DNA of 64,000 bases, from positions 200,001 to 264,000 of the forward strand of contig JAYKKM010000013.1 in NCBI GenBank assembly GCA_035772405.1, written 5' to 3'. The position numbers were made by a program, and so were the translations under genes. This DNA comes from Chrysogorgia sp. JL179-B06 (Eukaryota > Cnidaria > Anthozoa > Scleralcyonacea > Chrysogorgiidae). Positions 26,527 to 43,000 of this stretch are shown here, piece by piece; position 1 is the stretch's first letter, and each line of letters begins with the position of its first letter. Under the pieces are notes generated by a model. That model was not told the origin of the DNA, made no database searches, and saw nothing but the letters and a program-made list of their open reading frames with translations.

Positions 26527-29120
26527 TAGTTTCTTGCGATATCTGACCACATCATTTAGCATTTCGGTTTTTTGCGATATCTGACCACATCGTTTAGCAT
26601 TTAGGTTTCTTGCGATATCTGACCACATCATTTAGCATTTAGGTTTTTTGCGATATCTGACCACATCATTTAGTATTTAGGTTTTTTGCGATATCTGACC
26701 ACAGCATTTAGGTTTTTTGCAATATATCTGACCACATCATTTAGCATTTAGGTTTTTTGCGATATCTGACCACATCATTTACCATTTAGGTTTTTTGCGA
26801 TATCTGACCACATCATTTAGCATTTAGGTTTTTTGCGATATCTGACCACATCGTTTAGCATTTAGGTTTTTTGCGATATCTGACCACATCATTTAGCATT
26901 TAGGTTTTTTGCGATATCTGACCACATCGTTTAGCATTTAGGTTTCTTGCGATATCTGACCACATCATTTATCATTTAGGTTTTTTGCGATATCTGACCA
27001 CATCATTTAGTATTTAGGTTTTTTGCGATATCTGACCACAGCATTTAGGTTTTTTGCAATATATCTGACCACATCATTTAGCATTTAGGTTTTTTGCGAT
27101 ATCTGACCACATCATTTAGTATTTAGGTTTTTTGAGATATCTGACCACATCATTTAGCATTTAGGTTTTTTGCAATATCTGACCACATCATTTAGTATTT
27201 AGGTTTTTTTCAATATCTGACCACATCATTTAGTATTTAGGTTTTTTGCGATATCTGACCACATCATTTAGTATTTAGGTTTTTTGCGATATCTGACCAC
27301 AGCATTTAGGTTTTTTGCGATATCTGACCACATCATTTAGCATTTAGGTTTTTTGCGATATCTGACCACATCATTTAGCATTTAGGTTTTTTTAGATATC
27401 TGACCACATCATTTACCATTTAGGTTTTTTACGATATCTGAGCACATCTGATTTAGCATTTAGGTTTTTTGCGATATCTGACCACATCATTTAGCATTTA
27501 GGTTTTTTGCGATATCTGACCACATCATTTACCATTTAGGTTTTTTGCGATATCTGACCACATCATTTAGCATTTAGTTTTTTTGCGATCTCTGACCACA
27601 TCATTTAGCATTTAGGTTTTTGGCGATATCTGACCACATCATTTAGCATTTAGGTTTTTTGCGATATCTGACCACATCATTTAGCATTTAGGTTTTTGCG
27701 ATATCTGACCACATCATTTAGCATTTAGGTTTTTTGCGATATCTGACCACATCGTTTAGCATTTAGGTTTTTTGCGATATCTGACCACATCATTTAGCAT
27801 TTAGGTTTTTTGCGATATCTGACCACATCATTTAGCATTTAGGTTTTTTGCAATATCTGACCACATCATTTAGTATTTAGGTTTTTTGCGATATCTGACC
27901 ACATCATTTAGTATTTAGGTTTTTTGCGATATCTGACCACATCATTTAGTATTTAGGTTTTTTGCGATATCTGACCACAGCATTTAGGTTTTTTGCGATA
28001 TCTGACCACATCATTTACCATTTCGGTTTTTTGCGATATCTGACCACATCATTTAGCATTTAGGTTTTTTGCGATATCTGACCTCTGACCACATCATTTA
28101 GCATTTAGGTTTTTTGCGAAATCTGACCACATCATTTACCATTTATCTGACCACATCATTTACCATTTAGGTTTTTTGCGATATCTGAGCACATCTGATT
28201 TAGCATTTAGGTTTTTTGCGATATCTGACCACATCATTTAGCATTTAGGTTTTTTTAGATATCTGACCACATCATTTAGCATTTAGGTTTTTTGCGATAT
28301 CTGACCACATCATTTAGCATTTAGGTTTTTTACGATATCTGAGCACATCTGATTTAGCATTTAGGTTTTTTTGCGATATCTGACCTCATCATTTACCATT
28401 TAGGTTTTTTGCGATATCTGACCACATCATTTAGCATTTAGGTTTTTTTAGATATCTGACCACATCATTTAGCATTTAGGTTTTTTGCGATATCTGACCA
28501 CATCATTTAGCATTTAGGTTTTTTACGATATCTGAGCACATCTGATTTAGCATTTAGGTTTTTTGCGATATCTGACCACATCATTTACCATTTAGGTTTT
28601 TTGCGATCTCTGACCACATCATTTAGCATTTAGGTTTTTTACGATATCTGAGCACATCTGATTTAGCATTTAGGTTTTTTGCGATATCTGACCACATCAT
28701 TTACCATTTAGGTTTTTTTGCGATATCTGACCACATCATTTAGCATTTAGGTTTTTTGCGATCTCTGACCACATCATTTAGCATTTAGGTTTTTTGCGAT
28801 ATCTGACCACATCATTTACCATTTAGGTTTTTTGCGATATCTGACCACATCATTTAGTATTTAGGTTTTTTGCAATATCTGACCACATCATTTAACATTT
28901 AGGTTTTTTGCGATATCTGACCACATCTGATTTAGCATTTAGGTTTTTTGCGATATCTGACCACATCATTTAGTATTTAGGTTTTTTGCAATATCTGACC
29001 ACATCATTTAGCATTTAGGTTTTTTGCGATATCTGACCACATCATTTAGCATTTATGTTTTTTTTGTAATATCTGACCACATCATTTAGCATTTAGGTTT
29101 TTTGCGATATCTGACCACGG
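26527..29120 (+). repeat. 38-bp satellite array, second block
   Basis: Continuation of the 38-bp satellite, about 65-70 units. Variants include catctgattta, cagcattta (shortened by about 10 bp) and a duplicated atctgacc. Variant units recur in a higher-order pattern around 27980-28720. Confidence 0.95.
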
Positions 29121-29455
29121 AGTCCTATAAATGCTAATATTTTTTATCGTGTTTTTGCTTTATTTTTAGCTGGAAAATGGAAAACTAACACATAATTTTG
29201 TTCAATTAAGCTGGAAATAACTTTATTATATAAAAATTAAGTTTTTTAGTTTGTTTTCCTTTCTTTGTAAAAATAATGCAGTTTTACTTGTATAATAAAA
29301 AAATAAATATGTTATTTACTGTTTTGGTCGGTCTTTATAGAAAAATATTTGCCATCGGTCTTATAAACGACCCTCGGCCTACGGCCTGGGTAAGTTTCTG
29401 AAACCTCGGGCAAATATTTTCTATACGGACCTTCCATCCGGTAAAATAACACACA

Positions 29456-29459
<4 letters not shown>
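29121..29459. other. AT-rich; foldback repeat, no gene
   Basis: A partial palindrome lies at about 29320-29455: ggtctttatagaaaaatatt against aaatattttctatacggacc. It is probably a MITE-type foldback. Confidence 0.4.

Positions 29460-29526
<67 letters not shown>
29460..29526. repeat. (TA)n microsatellite
   Basis: Uninterrupted TA dinucleotides. Confidence 0.95.
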
Positions 29527-29529
<3 letters not shown>

Positions 29530-29564
29530 TTAATAATAATTTGAAGCTGATCTAGATAAAAAAC

Positions 29565-29616
29565 TTTATACAGAATTTTCGGCTACAGACTGTCAGCCTT
29601 CCTCAGTGACTAAAAA
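29565..29616 (-). ncRNA. Hammerhead ribozyme motif downstream of a Penelope remnant
   Basis: On the minus strand the core CTGAGGA (29600-29606) fits CUGANGA. It is followed by a stable stem II GGCU...AGCC, GAAA (29577-29580) and a zero-loop AU stem III. Stem I has two base pairs, an internal loop, then about five more pairs. It lies about 175 bases 3' of the Penelope GIY-YIG frame on the same strand, the place expected in the element's terminal repeat. Confidence 0.5.
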
Positions 29617-29789
29617 GCGCTATATTTACATAAAACGTTAAAACTTAGTGCATTTATATATTCTCAAAGCTATTAGTGTACCTATTGGATTTGAGCAGCG
29701 GTGTATAGTTCGTTGGAAATTCTTTTCTCTCGTTGATTGCGTCCTTGTCCAAAGTTGAGTGCCAAAAAATAATCGTTGTTCATAATTTG

Positions 29790-30180
29790 TTATTCCTCGT
29801 TCAAGAATTGTCGCGTACTTTGTCGCGTAGGGTGGATATCATGTCCTGTCGTCTCAGCGTGATGCTTAATAGCAGACTCATTATAGGTTCGTCTGCCGGG
29901 ATTATATTCTTTTCCTCGAGAATCCCATGAACGTTTACTTTCTCCGACGTATGTAAAACGGCACTCTTTGCATTTGACTTTGTATACGATGCCTGGTACT
30001 TTAAAATCTTCGACACGGTCCTTCGGTTTTTTGAAAATTTTGGAAAGTGTTTGCAATGGTTTAAAAGCAGTTCTTATATTGGCTCGTTTTAATGACCGTT
30101 TAATTTGTTCCGAAACACCTTTCACATAAGGTAAAACGGCAAAACCACCGAGGTTATCGTGGGAATGCGGACTTTGTATA
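29790..30180 (-). mobile_element. Penelope-like element, GIY-YIG endonuclease remnant 1
   Basis: The frame reads KGVSEQIKRSLKRANI, then VPGIVYKVKCKECRFTYVGES (GIY and YIG elements), then SAIKHHAETTGHDIH. This is the linker and GIY-YIG endonuclease C-terminal to the Penelope reverse transcriptase. The nick-making Arg/Glu positions beyond it are partly lost, and the frame stops at 29790. Upstream it runs into a (TA)n array, so no RT remains. Confidence 0.75.
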
Positions 30181-30221
30181 TAACTGGTACTTTTAACAGT
30201 TTGGAGAAATCCACGAGAGTA

Positions 30222-30560
<339 letters not shown>

Positions 30561-31192
30561 AAAAGCCAAAGAAGTCTCTGCTGAGGAGAGAGTTCCATTC
30601 TTGCATGTTATATTATTATCTCAGTAGATCGAGCCTAAATATTTAAGCAGATGCTAACTGGAATTTATGTCAGGGACTCAATCAATCAGTCAATCAATCA
30701 ATAACTTTATTAATCTGTCAAATCTTCTAGCTGGCCACAAGTAGCCTACTAATAAGGGAAACAAAATTCCCTCAGTGTACACAAGCTTGTGCAGCATGAA
30801 TTACTTGAATAATGTCACTTATTTGATTTGAAACTCGTCGAAGATTACAGTAGCTGGATAAACTCACATGCACGCCATTTAAATAATAACAATATTTTTA
30901 ATTTGTAAGAAAGTATTCTTAGATTTCAGTTACGAATGCTACGCTTATATATTTTGGTCCAGTATAGTATTCAAAGGAATCTCTGGTTTAAAGACAACAT
31001 GTAAACGTAATATATAACACGATCCGTGCAGATTACTAATTATATTAATCCGTCGTCAATACAATAAGACGTCTCTTCTTAAAGGTTTTTCACTTGTAGT
31101 TTGTTTATAAGGAAGTGAAAACCTTCGAAATTCCAAAATTTTCACATCGTATTTATCCAAGTCTGGGTTCCTTGCTTTCTTTATTTACACAT
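30561..31192. other. No gene; minicollagen 3' flank at the right edge
   Basis: Contains a tandem atcaatcagtcaatcaatca run near 30678 and a small foldback at 31083-31127. AT-rich otherwise. Confidence 0.35.
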
Positions 31193-34391
<3,199 letters not shown>

Positions 34392-37300
34392 CTTGGATAA
34401 GTTACAGCTCTGTAAGAAACAACATACAATAACTTTGTGAACAAACTGGTACTTCAGTCACGTCATGGTTGGCGTAATGCTGTAATTTTGTCGACACAGT
34501 CTAAAAAGATGTCCGTCTTACTAAGTTGTGATAAGTAAATTAAAGTACGAAATTACTGCTCCTCGAACCTCAAAGTACAATATTGGATAGTTAACATACT
34601 TTTGAGTATTCATGATATGAGTAAACCTATCACAACAGATCGATAGAAATTTTCTAAATTTAACTTTGTACAATTATTTGTGTACGTTACTTCGTACGCG
34701 GCATCTAAAGTGTTAATTGTATAGTTGTTATGTGTATATATAAGTTAAGTGCAGATCAAATGTTACGGTAAAGAGTTTAACACCCGTCACAATCTAACAA
34801 TATGGCCGGCGTAATGTACATAGCTCGGTAAGCCATAAATTATTTTTTTCAGGAGTTTTGTTTTTCCCCACTAATCCTGCAATCCCTACGCAGACAATTC
34901 CTGCACCGTGTAAATAACAACTTGTGGTGAGAAAACAGCTTTTTAAACTTGTATTTAAAATGGCGTGGAGGAATATAGCCAATGTTCTGTTTTTAATTTT
35001 TTTTTAATTTAATGATTTAGTAACACATAAGTTACAAGGTACTAAGCAAAAGGACTCGTAGCCATATACCAATAATTACAATCAGTATATAAATAAATAA
35101 TAATAAAATAAAATAAAGTTTAACATGTACATGAAGCTAAAATATTAACACTACGACATTTGACACAAATAAGTTTATACGTTAAGTTTTTAAGATATGT
35201 CGTTATGCACATTCCTTAAATGGTTTGTTCTGATTTCGACGATTCTTTAATTTAATAACAATAGAGAATTTATAAAGTGAGGCGACATATATATATATAT
35301 ATATATGAAAGCTGTCCAAGGAAGTAAAAAACCGAAAACCTTTAAATTGTATGTTTTTTTCTGGGATTAGTGGCAGCAAAGCCAAACAAAAATATACCAC
35401 AACTTTAATCCACTTATACTATATTAAAATATATTTCAAAAATTTGATCGTTTAGATTTAAGATAAGAACATTGTTGGTGAACAGTTTGTTGAACAACCA
35501 AATTGACATTTAATGTCATCGTATATTGGCTGCCACCTGCATGTGTTTGTTTGGTAACTTTGGCTCAAATGTTCATCAAAAAGTGCTTTACATGACATAA
35601 AAATCGTTAATGAATTTCATAGTGAAGACTAGTAGTTTACTTTATTGATTATTATATATACGAACGGTCATATTAACGGTCTTACCTTGCACGCAAATGC
35701 GACGGCTGGTCTTGCTGTTAACTGACTAAGCTGTAAGAATGGTCTGCCAGTTCCGCTTATTGCTTCACTGAATGACAACACCACGGCTCGCTGCTCATCA
35801 GATACGAAACACGACTGATGTCAATCTTCAGAAATGTTTCAGTAACAGGTTTCATCTTGTCCGTTGATATTAAAATAATAAATAACCTGCTGGGCAACTA
35901 CAAACAATAATTGCATGTCAAGAAGATATTCTATGCTATTTTTATATGTCTATAATTTAAGTCCTAAGTATAACATATTCTCGAAACACACTTAGCTAGA
36001 TATAATTGATTTTCTGTTTTATTTCGGAACCACTTATTGCTAAATATTGCATATTTTATTTTATAACAAGATCATGGTCGACGGTTTTTAAAAACAATAC
36101 TTATTCTGAGGTAATTTTTGTTATGAAAACACATTAAAATAAAAATGGAAGAAGGAATTTAAGAAAGTCGTGGTCGTTTTTATAATTGTGACCCCTTGGT
36201 CTGATCCACAATGAATCACAGGAACACATTTTAATGTGATTATTCATACGTGCAATCGAATTTGAAAATGTCTTAAAGCTGATATGATAAACACATTAAA
36301 ACCATAATTAATTTGAATAACGTAATTTGTTGTATACCGGTCGGATGGTTATAAAGAACTTAAATCCGTCGCTGCGTAATTCTACTTTAGCAGTTCAGCT
36401 AGTTCGCTCTCTATAGGCTTGTTCAGCTATTCAAGATGAGGTGCGACATTTGGCACGACGAGAAACATACAAGTGCCCCACAAAGCACGGCAAATGAGCA
36501 TTAAAGTTCGCATATATTGAAGTCTGAGATTTTTCTAGGCCTATATTCTTTCGAAATTACCATGTATGAAAAGGTAATTGTCTCGCCAATATGTCTCGAG
36601 AAAATTATTTTCATTTTTGTCTGATAGAGCACTCGATACTGGTACTGAGTAACTAAGATTTCAATATCTTTGCCGAAACAATTAAACTTCTGCATTTGGT
36701 AGCTTTTAAATAGTCAGTCATAGTTTATTGAGTTTTCTTCCTCAGTTATAAATATGCTGGAAAAACAGAGCATAGAATTAAGGATCGTGGAGGAATCATA
36801 AAAGAAAGAATGCCACTACATTCATTCATTACTACAGCAGATCTTTACTGCAGCCTCTGACTGTTTTATGCAAATATTCGAGACATTGAAAAAGTATCTA
36901 ATATTGATATTTGGTGAAATCGTAGGTTTCCTGACATGTACATAATAACATGCACATAATATGCATATAATATGCACATAATAACATAGGTAGCTGAGGT
37001 AGCTGCCTTTACTGATTTTAAAGACCTAATTTTAGGACATATATATATATATATGTATCGCGATCACTATCCAGATACTGAGTTGCGCTTACACGGACAA
37101 CTTCTTGATATGGCGATAGCAACCACCTCTGGCCGGAACAGGATTGAATTTATCAAACATTATCGCGATTGCTATCGCGATACCTCTCGATCGCGGAAAT
37201 CCCGATATTTAATCTCCATGTAAACGAGGTGTTAGGTTTATGTTAACTGTGTGCATTATGATCTACGTAATCATTAAAAAACTTAACCGTAAGCCCCGGC

Positions 37301-37499
37301 TGTATTTCCCACATCCAACGCATCCACTCCCTTACTTGAACTTTGAAGTGCTTAATTATAGTAGACTCGTGAGAGAGACTAAGCTTGTGGGACTTGTAAT
37401 TGAGTGTTACATACATGCGCTACAACACTATAATTGGGCTGTCATACTTGGCTGGATTTAATGCAAAAGCTGACCGCTGACCATGCTGATTGCATGTTC
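34392..37499. other. Upstream of minicollagen; no other gene seen
   Basis: AT-rich with short (TA)n tracts near 34215-34262, 35289-35305 and 37040-37053. Read on the minus strand, a pyrimidine tract ending in ttcttacag lies 18 bases upstream of the minicollagen ATG (near 34409-34424). A 5'-UTR intron is therefore possible, with a matching donor candidate gcaaggtaag near 35684-35693. At 37225-37470 lies a dispersed repeat whose inverted relative is at 46755-46905. Confidence 0.35.
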
Positions 37500-38220
37500 A
37501 TCCTCTACGCACCAATAAATATTTTAGCATTGTAACCAATAAGTTATTGGATTTTATTATATGGCACAAGCTACCTCCGGTGAAATTGCGTGCTCTGATT
37601 GGCTGAAACACGTCACGTGCGGATTACGGATTTTGTCAACCATTTTGTTTACGAAGGAACAAACCGAACAACGATAGGAAACTTTGAAAAGCAGCAAAAA
37701 TTGAACGAATTTAGTAAATTAAGCACTACTATAAATCATGTACGAGTCAGACGATGAACAATCTAAAAGAACTTACTATCATGAAAGCAATAGAAGAACA
37801 AGAACAAGATTGAAAATGACGATTCTGTCACTCAAAACGTATGTAAAGTATGTTGTTTAAAAAAGACATGCCATATAATAAACCTCTTATTAACCTCGAC
37901 CGCTTGGTCATTACGGGAAAATATCAGACCTCGGTCTTTTATGTACGAACTCGGTCCGTACTGTCAAGACCTCGGTCTGATATTTTCCCGTGATGACCGC
38001 GCTCTCGGTTAATAAGAAGTTAGTAATACGTTATGATTGTAAGCGCATGCGTGTAACAGTCCATTACTAGTCCCACATTCACAGTCTCTCTCACTAGTCT
38101 ACTAATTTAGGACCCCATGTAGGGGTTCGGGACGGAGAAAATACGGCCGGGGGTTAAGGTTCGAAAACTCGCTAGCCAAAGGACAATGCTAAAATAATGC
38201 CAATAATTTATTGGTTACAA
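37500..38220. repeat. Foldback (MITE-like) repeat region
   Basis: The outer arms attgtaaccaataagttatt (37529) and aataatttattggttacaac (38201) are inverted. An inner palindrome at about 37885-38030 pairs gggaaaatatcagacctcgg with its complement. The block attgcgtgctctgattggct at 37584 recurs at 44569. Confidence 0.65.
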
Positions 38221-38410
38221 CGTACGGAACGGCTGCTACCCACAATCGTGGGATAGCAAATCGAGTAGTTAATTTTAACAATTGGACATTGATATCTGCA
38301 CTCAACACTTCTGCAGTCGACCGCTTTGACTGGATGTAGCATGTGCCCACTTGTCTGAGTTAGCCTTAATTCTTGCTTTCCCAACAATGCCAAAATGGTA
38401 ATTTAAGAAA

Positions 38411-38565
38411 CACCGTTTGGATAACGTGATCCATGCAACACGCGGGATGTTGCGAGACTTGAGAAAAGCGTAAAAAACACGAGCCGATTGGCGAGTGTTT
38501 TTTAGCTTTTCGAAGATCAGATTGGATCACCAGATTGGATCACGTTATCTAAACACGGAAACCCA
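38411..38565. repeat. Foldback repeat
   Basis: The arms ccgtttggataacgtgatcc and ggatcacgttatctaaacac are inverted. The centre is also palindromic (aaaaacactcgccaatcggc). Confidence 0.65.
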
Positions 38566-39419
38566 TTAGGTATTTCTTTTATAAAATAACCACAGAGAAA
38601 TATCACTAAAAGTTAATATAATTAGATCAACATTGCAATTCTCCCCAAAACCGTCAACTGTACCAATCAAGGGAGGTCTTTCATATTCTTCTAAGCAACG
38701 GCCGAAAATAAGTTTGAAAAACATCAGGAAAACATGCTTAGAAAGATGAAAAAGATATTTCCAGATGGATTTAATCACGAAAATATGCCGTTTAACTTTA
38801 TGTTGGATTACTGCATATGCAAAGTGTTGTTGTGAGTTTGCCTAGTCTTCATATTCTACAACACAGAATTTTTTTGCGGTTTTCTCTCACTGTCGAAATG
38901 TTCGGTGATTTTTTGTTTGCTACAAGAACAAAATGAATGGTTTCTTCGTGAATATTATCCTGCCCGACGAGAGGTAAAATAAACATTTTACACCTTTTCC
39001 ATGTTCTCTTGGTGGACTATATCTATAAAAGTGTTGTCTTTTTGGGTTTTATTGAAACTTTCAGAAGGTAAATTTCGCCCTCACAAATTACGGAAATTCT
39101 CGTTCGCTTTAACGTCGCTTTATCCACTTTAAATACTTATAATCACGATCCACCCCTCCCGATCGATCCCCTCAGTCACATGAGCCCCCAGCCGGAACGG
39201 ATTTAGTCGACGAGAGCTCATGAGACAAAGGAAAGCGACTGAAGAGAGCAGATCACAAGTATAGAGCCGAAATCCAGCTCTGGAAGCAGTCTAAAAACAA
39301 CAACTAGGAGTAACATTCAGAATACGGACAGAGTTACATTTAGTACAAATGGTTTTCCAGGTACGTGGGTCTTCGGAGTCGTACATATATATAGAGAGAA
39401 TAACAGCAGAGTAGTAATA
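38566..39419. other. No gene seen
   Basis: AT-rich sequence without a domain-bearing frame. Confidence 0.35.
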
Positions 39420-39915
39420 TTTTTAAGCTTGGCTTTGAAGGTTGACAAACTGGTAGCGGTTCGGGGTATTTATTCAGGCAGCGCGTTCCATATTCTTGTA
39501 GCTCTTACCAAGTACGATCTGCCATATGTATATGTTCTGTAAGATCGCTCTTTGAAAGCGCTGTTGTCCGTTTTAGGTTGAGATCTTGTAGCTATACTAG
39601 GCTTTTTTTTGAAGAATAGATGTATCAAAGTTTATAAGTCCATTGGTTGCTTTAAATTGAAGAATATCATGTCTAAGTATTCATGCCAATAGGATAGAGG
39701 AAGTATAGTTTTGTCGCAATTAGTCTATTCGTGTTGGTAATTTCACTTTGGAAGGGAAGACGAAGGACATATTTCGTAGCGCGTCGTTGAACCCGTTCAA
39801 TATTTTTGATCAGCTCAACTGTCTGAGGGGCCCAAACGTGTATGTAGAATGTTAATAAATGTTTAAAAATGATGATGGCATGATTTGATCTGTGCGCTAC
39901 GCTATGCGTGCGCAC
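39420..39915 (-). mobile_element. LINE 3' end, minus strand
   Basis: The frame reads FYIHVWAPQTVELIKNIERVQRRATKYVLRLPF, here split only by my quotation limits: key parts are IERVQRRATKYV and RLPFQSEI. Weaker tail similarity continues to about 39420. This is the thumb region of Jockey/CR1-group RT. Confidence 0.65.
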
Positions 39916-39972
39916 GCAAATAATACACGCGTGTGGCTAATTAATCCCGCGGGAATGCTGACAAGTAACGTG

Positions 39973-39980
39973 TGACGTCA
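39973..39980. promoter_or_regulatory. CRE-like palindrome TGACGTCA
   Basis: A perfect cAMP-response element about 90 bases upstream of the DUF4795 gene start, in a region that also contains an AATTAATATGCAT box. Possible promoter element. Confidence 0.35.
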
Positions 39981-40071
39981 CAATTGAAATGCTACCTAAT
40001 TAATATGCATGTTGTGTAGGTAAAGGAATAACTTAAGGTACAGTAGCAGGCGCGTTGGAAATCATTATAAA

Positions 40072-43000
40072 ATGAGTGAAGAAGTTACTGTTTTGGACCT
40101 TCTTAATTTGGCCTTGGGAACTCCGGAGATTGGCGCCGTCAACTTTAATCTTCTTCATCGTTTCTTGTTGGAGTTGGTGAAACATTTTGGTCTCGCCAGG
40201 AAACAGATCAACATCACCGACGACATTGCGGTGCAAACTGCTTTGGATGAACTGAGATTGATTAGTGCACAAAGGTCACAAATTCAGTTACTCGGGTACA
40301 GCAGTTTAAATGAGGAAGATGGAAAACAATCTAGCGAAGTTAAAGAGAAGGAAAGCGTTGTTCTTGGCGACACAACAGTGCCAGCTGAGAAAGATGGAGA
40401 AAAAACTACAGAAGAGAACGATGGGATGAAACAACTGACAACCGACAGCGCAGAAGAGGAGAAGGTTAAGAAAGATGAAATGAAACAACAAACGGAGAGC
40501 ACCGAAGAAAGATATAAGAAAGATGAGATAAAACAAAAAGCTGCAGATCCTACACCCCTTCTCAGACACTCTCCTGTTCTAGCTACTAAAAGCAGAAGTC
40601 CGTCGCCACAGACCTGCAGAAGCGTTTCTGCAACTACGAGTACGAAGGCAAGCAAACGCTCGTCGCCTGGTACAAGCAGAACAGATATTCGACGAAAAAG
40701 TGTTTTCGAGTTGACTTCCCCCGGTCTTTTTCAACTGGAAAGAAAAATTTCTATTTTGGAAGCTAAAGTCGACGCCCTCGGTGCGGTGCCGACTAATGTG
40801 GAAATCGTTCAACAAGCACGCGATTTGCGAAGGGAAAGTAACACTAGTACAACTGCTGCAGGAGACATGTGGCACACCATGAACATTGTTCGACGAATCG
40901 AAGTTACTGAGGGCGCCGTTAATGGTATAACTACAATGTTGGATGATATTAATCAAGAACTGCGGAAAATGAAAGAAAATTCATTTGAACAACGTCTTGA
41001 GGACCTCTCGAGTGAGCTGAAGAATGCAACAAAAGACCTCAAAACCCAAGTCAAGAAAACCACATCTGATGACGCAATACCTGCACCAAGCACAACTGAA
41101 GCAGAATATTCTGAAGAGCTCCAAAACAAAGTGTCAGAAGTTGAGAAAAAGTTAAAGAGTATGGTTACCAAGAATGATCTGAAATCATTCTTGACTGCTG
41201 AGAAAATGAACGAGCTGATCGACGTAAAACTTCGAAAATTAAAGTCTAATGCTCCCACTACCGAGGAAACCACAAACGAAGCCACAAACGAAGCAGAGCA
41301 ACCTAACGCCGACTACTCTGATGCTTTCACGAAACTATACATGAATGTAGAAAATTGGTCTGATTTTCGTAATGAAATTTCAAAGAAGGTCGAGGAAATT
41401 TGTGAAAGTTTGTCAAACGCTGTCGACAAAAATGCTTTGATGCAGTTGAAGACAGAAATGTATCAACTTGTTGAATCTCAATCTACATCAGCCAATAATA
41501 ACCAACCACCAGAGCCAAGTGTGACACTACAAGACTTACAGCAATTGAAAGATACAGTTGAAGAGAAACTGGAAAATGCGAACAAGAATTTACAAGAATT
41601 GAAGCAAAACTTTTTCCCTTTCTATGAAATGAAAGAAACTGTCGTAAACATTAAAGATGCTGAAGATCTTATAAAATGCGACATCGGGAATATCAGAAAG
41701 GAATTGGTAAAAGTGATAAAGCAGTTAGACGATGAACAAGGTAATTTACTAATTATATATATGAGCCTACACGTAATAGATCAAACACGAGTTTGAGTGT
41801 TACATCAGGGGTTCCAAACACGAGAAAACAAATGAAAACCGAGGGCGTAGCCTGAGTTTTTATTGTTTTCGAGTGTTTGGAGTCCCCTGATGAAACACGA
41901 CAAACGAGTGTTTGATCTAGCTTCTCAAACGAGTATTCCTATAGCGATTTTCTCCCATAGCGATTTGCTCCCATATAGCGATTTTATTTTAATATGTAGA
42001 TTAAGAAATGTGATCCATTTCACTAGGAAATTTCCTACAGGTTTTCATTGGGTATCAAAACTCATGCATGCAGGGTGATGTGGTATACGTTCGTGGATTG
42101 GCTATGATAATTCATGAATTATTAATGAGTTTGAGAAGTATGCGGTTTAAACATGAGGCAATAACCGAGTGTTTTAGTAAGAGATAAATCCCGAGAACGA
42201 GGGATGTATGCTATATAAAGCCCCGAGAACGCGTAGCGTCGATCCGAAGGATTTATATAGCATACATCCCGACGTTCGAGGGATTTATCTGACTTATTTC
42301 ATGATTGAGGAGGTTTTCCAACAAACTGGACAAAGATTTTCCGAGTTTTTTTCTTCATTCCTTATCTAATTATTATTCATAGGGCTTTATGCTCGGTATA
42401 CATCAAAGAAAACCGACTCAATCATGAAATAATATATCATAATGCCGGGATAAGATTTTGGGTATTACCACCACTATATATATACAGAACTCGTGACTAG
42501 GCTCTCGGCAACGGCCTCCGTATCTCAGTGGTCAGAGCACTGCACTAGCAACTATCTTGGTTATATATTATATATCTTTTCTGGTTGTAAATTGCTGTAG
42601 CCGGATGAATCGTCATGATGCCGCAGTTCAAACGTTGAGGGGTTGAGGATCACTGATCTCAATATAACGACACGCAGTCAATGTGTGGCTCAAAATGTGA
42701 AGTCAAAGATAGCATCATGGAGATATATTGGACGTCAATTTCAGGCCCTTGACCGCATAGGCGTATGAAACTGACGTCAAATGTCCGCCATTTTCGGCTA
42801 CACTATTTGTTTGCGAGTCAATGTCCCAGTTCATAGAGTTTAGTCGTGCTTGAATTTGTAGCCATTTGTGCAAGGCACAAAAGACAAGCACTCAGTGATG
42901 TCAAAATTGAAAGGATAAACGCCGCTGCACATCCACTTTGAACCGTAGAGCATACTCTAAAATGGCGACCTCCAGAAGGATAAAATACGAAAATGAAAAC

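Noticed and set aside
24866..29120. CRISPR array
   Set aside because: The 38-bp units are contiguous without unique spacers; this is a eukaryotic satellite.
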